Assembly (NCBI GenBank): GCA_900757465.1
Contig: CAAENY010000004.1
Coordinates: forward strand, 1-7,284
From: an uncultured Collinsella sp.
GTDB taxonomy: Bacteria; Actinomycetota; Coriobacteriia; Coriobacteriales; Coriobacteriaceae
Length of the DNA stretch: 7,284 bases
Direction of reading: 5' to 3'
Shown here in pieces: positions 4,729 to 7,284 of this stretch. The notes below the pieces were generated by a model. The model did no database searches and was not told the DNA's origin. It saw nothing but the letters and a program-made list of their open reading frames with translations. The translations under genes and the position numbers were made by a program. The stretch's first letter is position 1; every line of letters begins with the position of its first letter.

Positions 4729-6114
4729 ATGGCTAAAGAACTCGATTTCGACGCTATCAAGGCTGCTGCTGAGTCCCACCGTGCTGATATGACGCGTTTT
4801 CTTCGCGCAATGATTAGCCATCCCTCTGAGTCCTGCGAGGAGGGTGAGGTTGTTGCCTGCATTAAGGCTGAGATGGAGAGTCTTGGCTATGACGAGGTCA
4901 AGGTCGACGGCCTGGGCAACGTTATGGGCTTTATGGGCGAGGGCGACAAGATCATCGCCATCGACTCCCACATCGACACCGTCGGCATCGGCAACATCGA
5001 GAACTGGGACGCCGATCCTTATGAGGGCTACGAGACCGACGAGATCATCTACGGCCGCGGCGGCTCCGACCAGGAGGGCGGCATGGCTTCTGCTACCTAC
5101 GCTGCCAAGATGATGAAGGACATGGGCCTCATCCCCGAAGGCTACAAGATCATGGTCGTCGGCACCGTCCAGGAAGAGGACTGCGACGGCATGTGCTGGC
5201 AGTACATCTACAACAAGGACGGCATTAAGCCCGAGTTCGTCATTTCCACCGAGCCCACCGACGGCGGCATCTATCGCGGTCACCGCGGCCGCATGGAGAT
5301 CCGCGTCGACGTTCACGGCACCTCCTGCCACGGCTCCGCTCCCGACCGCGGCGACAACGCCATCTACAAGATGGCCGACATCATCGCCGACGTCCGCGCC
5401 CTCAACAACAACGGCTGCGACGAGTCGACCGACATCAAGGGTCTCGTCAAGATGCTCGACCCCAAGTACAATCCCGAGTACTTCGAGGATGCCCGCTTCC
5501 TGGGCCGCGGCACCTGCACCGTCAGCCAGATCTTCTACACCAGCCCCAGCCGTTGCGCCGTGGCTGATTCCTGCGCCATCTCCATCGACCGTCGCATGAC
5601 CGCCGGCGAGACCTGGGAGTCCTGCCTGGACGAGATCCGCAACCTGCCGGCCGCCAAGAAGTACGGCGACGACGTGAAGGTCTCCATGTACATGTACGAC
5701 CGTCCGTCCTGGACCGGCGAGGTCTACGAGACCGAGGCTTACTTCCCCACGTGGATCAACAAGGAGACCGCTCCGCACGTCAAGGCCCTCGTCGACGCCC
5801 ACAAGGCCATGTTTGGTGACGAGCGCATCGGCTGCGAGCCCAGCATGGACAAGCGCACCGGTCGCCCGCTGTGCGACAAGTGGACCTTCTCCACGAACTG
5901 CGTCTCCATCCAGGGCCGCTACGGCATCCCCTGCGTGGGCTTTGGCCCGGGTGCCGAGTCTCAGGCTCACGCTCCCAACGAGGTCACCTACAAGGACGAC
6001 CTGGTCACCGCTGCCGCCATGTACGTGGCTGCCCTGAACCTCTACGATCCGAGCCAGGCCGATGGCGACGCCACCGTGTTCCGTGCCGGTCTGACCAACA
6101 ACAAGATCGATTAG
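4729..6114 (+). CDS. ygeY: YgeY family selenium-metabolism-linked M20 hydrolase
   Basis: A 461-residue metallohydrolase of the M20/ArgE-DapE-type superfamily, starting MAKELDFDAIKAAAESHRAD with GAAAGG 9 bases upstream of the ATG. Metal and catalytic residues are in place: H81 and D83 in SHIDTVGIGN, D114 in GGSDQEGG, the base/ligand pair E149-E150 in TVQEED, E175 in STEPTD, and H414 in SQAHAPNE. H201 in GTSCHGSAP belongs to the lid/dimer domain. The family is named for its genomic link to selenium-dependent molybdenum hydroxylases; it is not itself a selenoprotein and no in-frame TGA occurs. It is about 55-60 residues longer than E. coli YgeY as I recall that sequence, with extra segments near 226-258 and 364-384 and a longer C-terminus. 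It probably cleaves an amide or carbamoyl bond in an intermediate on the way to 2,3-diaminopropionate; the exact substrate is not established here. Confidence 0.94.
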   Translation: MAKELDFDAIKAAAESHRADMTRFLRAMISHPSESCEEGEVVACIKAEMESLGYDEVKVDGLGNVMGFMGEGDKIIAIDSHIDTVGIGNIENWDADPYEGYETDEIIYGRGGSDQEGGMASATYAAKMMKDMGLIPEGYKIMVVGTVQEEDCDGMCWQYIYNKDGIKPEFVISTEPTDGGIYRGHRGRMEIRVDVHGTSCHGSAPDRGDNAIYKMADIIADVRALNNNGCDESTDIKGLVKMLDPKYNPEYFEDARFLGRGTCTVSQIFYTSPSRCAVADSCAISIDRRMTAGETWESCLDEIRNLPAAKKYGDDVKVSMYMYDRPSWTGEVYETEAYFPTWINKETAPHVKALVDAHKAMFGDERIGCEPSMDKRTGRPLCDKWTFSTNCVSIQGRYGIPCVGFGPGAESQAHAPNEVTYKDDLVTAAAMYVAALNLYDPSQADGDATVFRAGLTNNKID

Positions 6115-6136
6115 TCCCATTCCTCGATTTTGTTGA

Positions 6137-6161
6137 GCCGGGGGCTGCTCGTGTCCCCGGC
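6137..6161 (+). other. Strong intercistronic hairpin between ygeY and ygeW
   Basis: GCCGGGGGC (6137-6145) pairs with GTCCCCGGC (6153-6161) through 9 bp including one G-U wobble, leaving a 7-base loop. A second possible stem (CCCC 6164-6167 with GGGG 6177-6180) follows at once. No T run follows either stem, so full termination is unlikely. A weak internal promoter (TTGACT at 6170-6175, TATCTC at 6192-6197) is conceivable. The structure probably tunes ygeY/ygeW stoichiometry or protects the 3' end of the dpaL-ygeY message. Confidence 0.5.
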
Positions 6162-6315
6162 ACCCCCTGTTGACTTGGGGCCCGCGGTCGTTATCTCCCA
6201 TGCTTCCTCAACGGTGGCGGGTCCTCGTCATGGTGCTCTGCATGTTCTAGCCACACGCGCATGCCGGAGCACATCTACTCATTGCGATCGTTTCATCTTT
6301 AGAAAGGACATTTCC

Positions 6316-7284
6316 ATGGACGCTAAGTTTACCGAGCTCGTCGAGCAGCTGAACGGCCTCGACTTTAAGGGTATGTACGGTAGCGACTTCCTGCACACTT
6401 GGGACAAGACCACCGACGAGCTCAAGGCGCTCTACATCGTCGCCGACGCCCTGCGCGAGCTGCGTGAGAACAACGTTTCGTCCAAGATCTTCGACTCGGG
6501 CCTGGCCGTCTCCCTGTTCCGCGACAACTCCACCCGTACGCGCTTCTCCTTCTCTAAGGCCGCCAACCTGCTCGGCCTTGAGCTGCAGGACCTGGACGAG
6601 AAGAAGTCCCAGATCGCCCACGGCGAGACCGTCCGCGAGACCGCTACCATGATCTCCTTCATGGCCGACGTCATCGGCATCCGCGATGACATGTACATCG
6701 GCAAGGGCGATGCCTACATGGCCGAGGTCTCCGAGTCTGTCCAGCAGGCCTACGAGGACGGCGTTCTGGATCACCGTCCCACACTCATCTCCCTGCAGTC
6801 CGATTCCGACCACCCCACGCAGTCCTCTGCCGACATGCTCTACCTCATCAACGAGTTTGGCGGCCTCGAGAACCTCAAGGGCAAGAAGGTTGCCGTCACC
6901 TGGGCCTACTCGCCCTCTTACGGCAAGCCGCTGTCCTGCCCGCAGTCGCTGATCAGCCTGCTGCCCCGCTTTGGCATGGACGTCACCCTGGCCCACCCCG
7001 AGGGCTACGACCTCATGCCCGAGGTCGTCGAGCGCGCCAAGGGCTATGCCGCCGAGTCCGGCACCACCTTTAAGCAGGTCAACACCATGGCCGAGGCCTT
7101 CGAGGGCGCCGACATCGTGATCCCCAAGAGCTGGGCTCCGTTTGCCGCCATGGAGAAGCGTACCAACCTGTACGCCGAGGGCGACGACGCCGGCATCGCC
7201 GCGCTCGAGAAGGAGCTGCTCGCCCAGAACGCTACCCATCAGGACTGGTGCTCCACGACCGAGCTCATGGAGAAGACTGCCAAC
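6316..7284 (+). CDS. ygeW: YgeW knotted carbamoyltransferase-like protein (partial)
   Basis: The first 323 codons are present and the frame is open at the right edge; E. coli YgeW has about 396 residues, so some 70-75 are missing. ATG 6316 follows AAAGGA by 7 bases. The carbamoyl-phosphate site FRDNSTRTRFS is at residues 68-78, KKSQIAHGETVRETA at 96-110, and HPTQS at 166-170. SPSYGKPLSCPQ at 199-210 lies in the proline-rich region that forms the knot in acetylornithine-type transcarbamylases and YgeW. HPEGYDLMPEVV at 227-238 and PKSWAPF at 270-276 are also family-typical. The protein belongs to the aspartate/ornithine transcarbamylase superfamily, but its natural substrate is not ornithine or aspartate and was long unassigned. 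Beside DpaL and YgeY it probably acts in reverse, passing a carbamoyl group to phosphate so that carbamate kinase can make ATP; this is inference. Confidence 0.95.
   Translation, partial: MDAKFTELVEQLNGLDFKGMYGSDFLHTWDKTTDELKALYIVADALRELRENNVSSKIFDSGLAVSLFRDNSTRTRFSFSKAANLLGLELQDLDEKKSQIAHGETVRETATMISFMADVIGIRDDMYIGKGDAYMAEVSESVQQAYEDGVLDHRPTLISLQSDSDHPTQSSADMLYLINEFGGLENLKGKKVAVTWAYSPSYGKPLSCPQSLISLLPRFGMDVTLAHPEGYDLMPEVVERAKGYAAESGTTFKQVNTMAEAFEGADIVIPKSWAPFAAMEKRTNLYAEGDDAGIAALEKELLAQNATHQDWCSTTELMEKTAN

Noticed and set aside
4720..6201. Long minus-strand frame (493 codons) opposite ygeY
   Set aside because: It is the antisense shadow of ygeY, with Val/Gly/Asp/Ala repeats typical of the reverse frame of a high-GC gene.
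6200..6250. 16-residue leader peptide (MLPQRWRV...) before ygeW
   Set aside because: It has no ribosome binding site, no run of regulatory codons and no clear attenuator afterwards, so it is likely a chance frame.

Overview
The window looks like chromosomal DNA of a gut Coriobacteriia member, most likely Collinsella or a close relative. This rests on high G+C with G/C-ending codons, strong AGGAG-type ribosome binding sites, and the resemblance of the right-hand proteins to anaerobic gut homologues recalled from memory. No rRNA, tRNA, CRISPR array or insertion sequence is visible.

Left part (1-1424, all genes on the minus strand). The 5' end of a large gene, probably an SNF2/DEAD-type helicase with a PLD-like N-terminus, runs off the left edge. 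A 70-residue ribbon-helix-helix protein lies 4 bases upstream of it, with a TATAAT box and short direct repeats in front. Upstream is a 100-codon gene of unknown function with a very good ribosome binding site. Its frame continues past a TGA for 39 more codons, so it is probably interrupted. Behind it lie a long imperfect RNA hairpin and a weak terminator. The 365 bp before it carry three copies of a 10-mer at exact 33-bp spacing.

Middle (1425-3164, minus strand). One gene encodes a 320-residue, mostly disordered, acidic protein with a single C-terminal membrane helix and no recognised family. The other encodes a 217-residue YheO/DauR-type regulator (PAS-like domain plus C-terminal helix-turn-helix), transcribed away from the catabolic genes.

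Right part (3442-7284, plus strand). dpaL (ygeX), ygeY and ygeW follow in this order; ygeW is cut by the right edge. They encode a PLP-dependent 2,3-diaminopropionate ammonia-lyase, an M20-family hydrolase and a carbamoyltransferase-like protein. These three genes are known companions in enterobacterial and gut anaerobe clusters linked to selenium-dependent molybdenum hydroxylases and anaerobic purine/uric acid breakdown. The likely logic is that YgeW and YgeY process a carbamoylated or ureido intermediate, and DpaL turns 2,3-diaminopropionate into pyruvate and ammonia. Both intercistronic gaps contain hairpins. The 277-bp divergent region upstream of dpaL holds two near-identical 18-bp palindromic elements 51 bp apart, the best operator candidates for the adjacent regulator.

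No complete new system is proven here. The best leads are the paired operator-like elements, the in-frame TGA gene with its 3' RNA structure, the RHH/helicase pair at the left edge, and the 33-bp-phased repeats.
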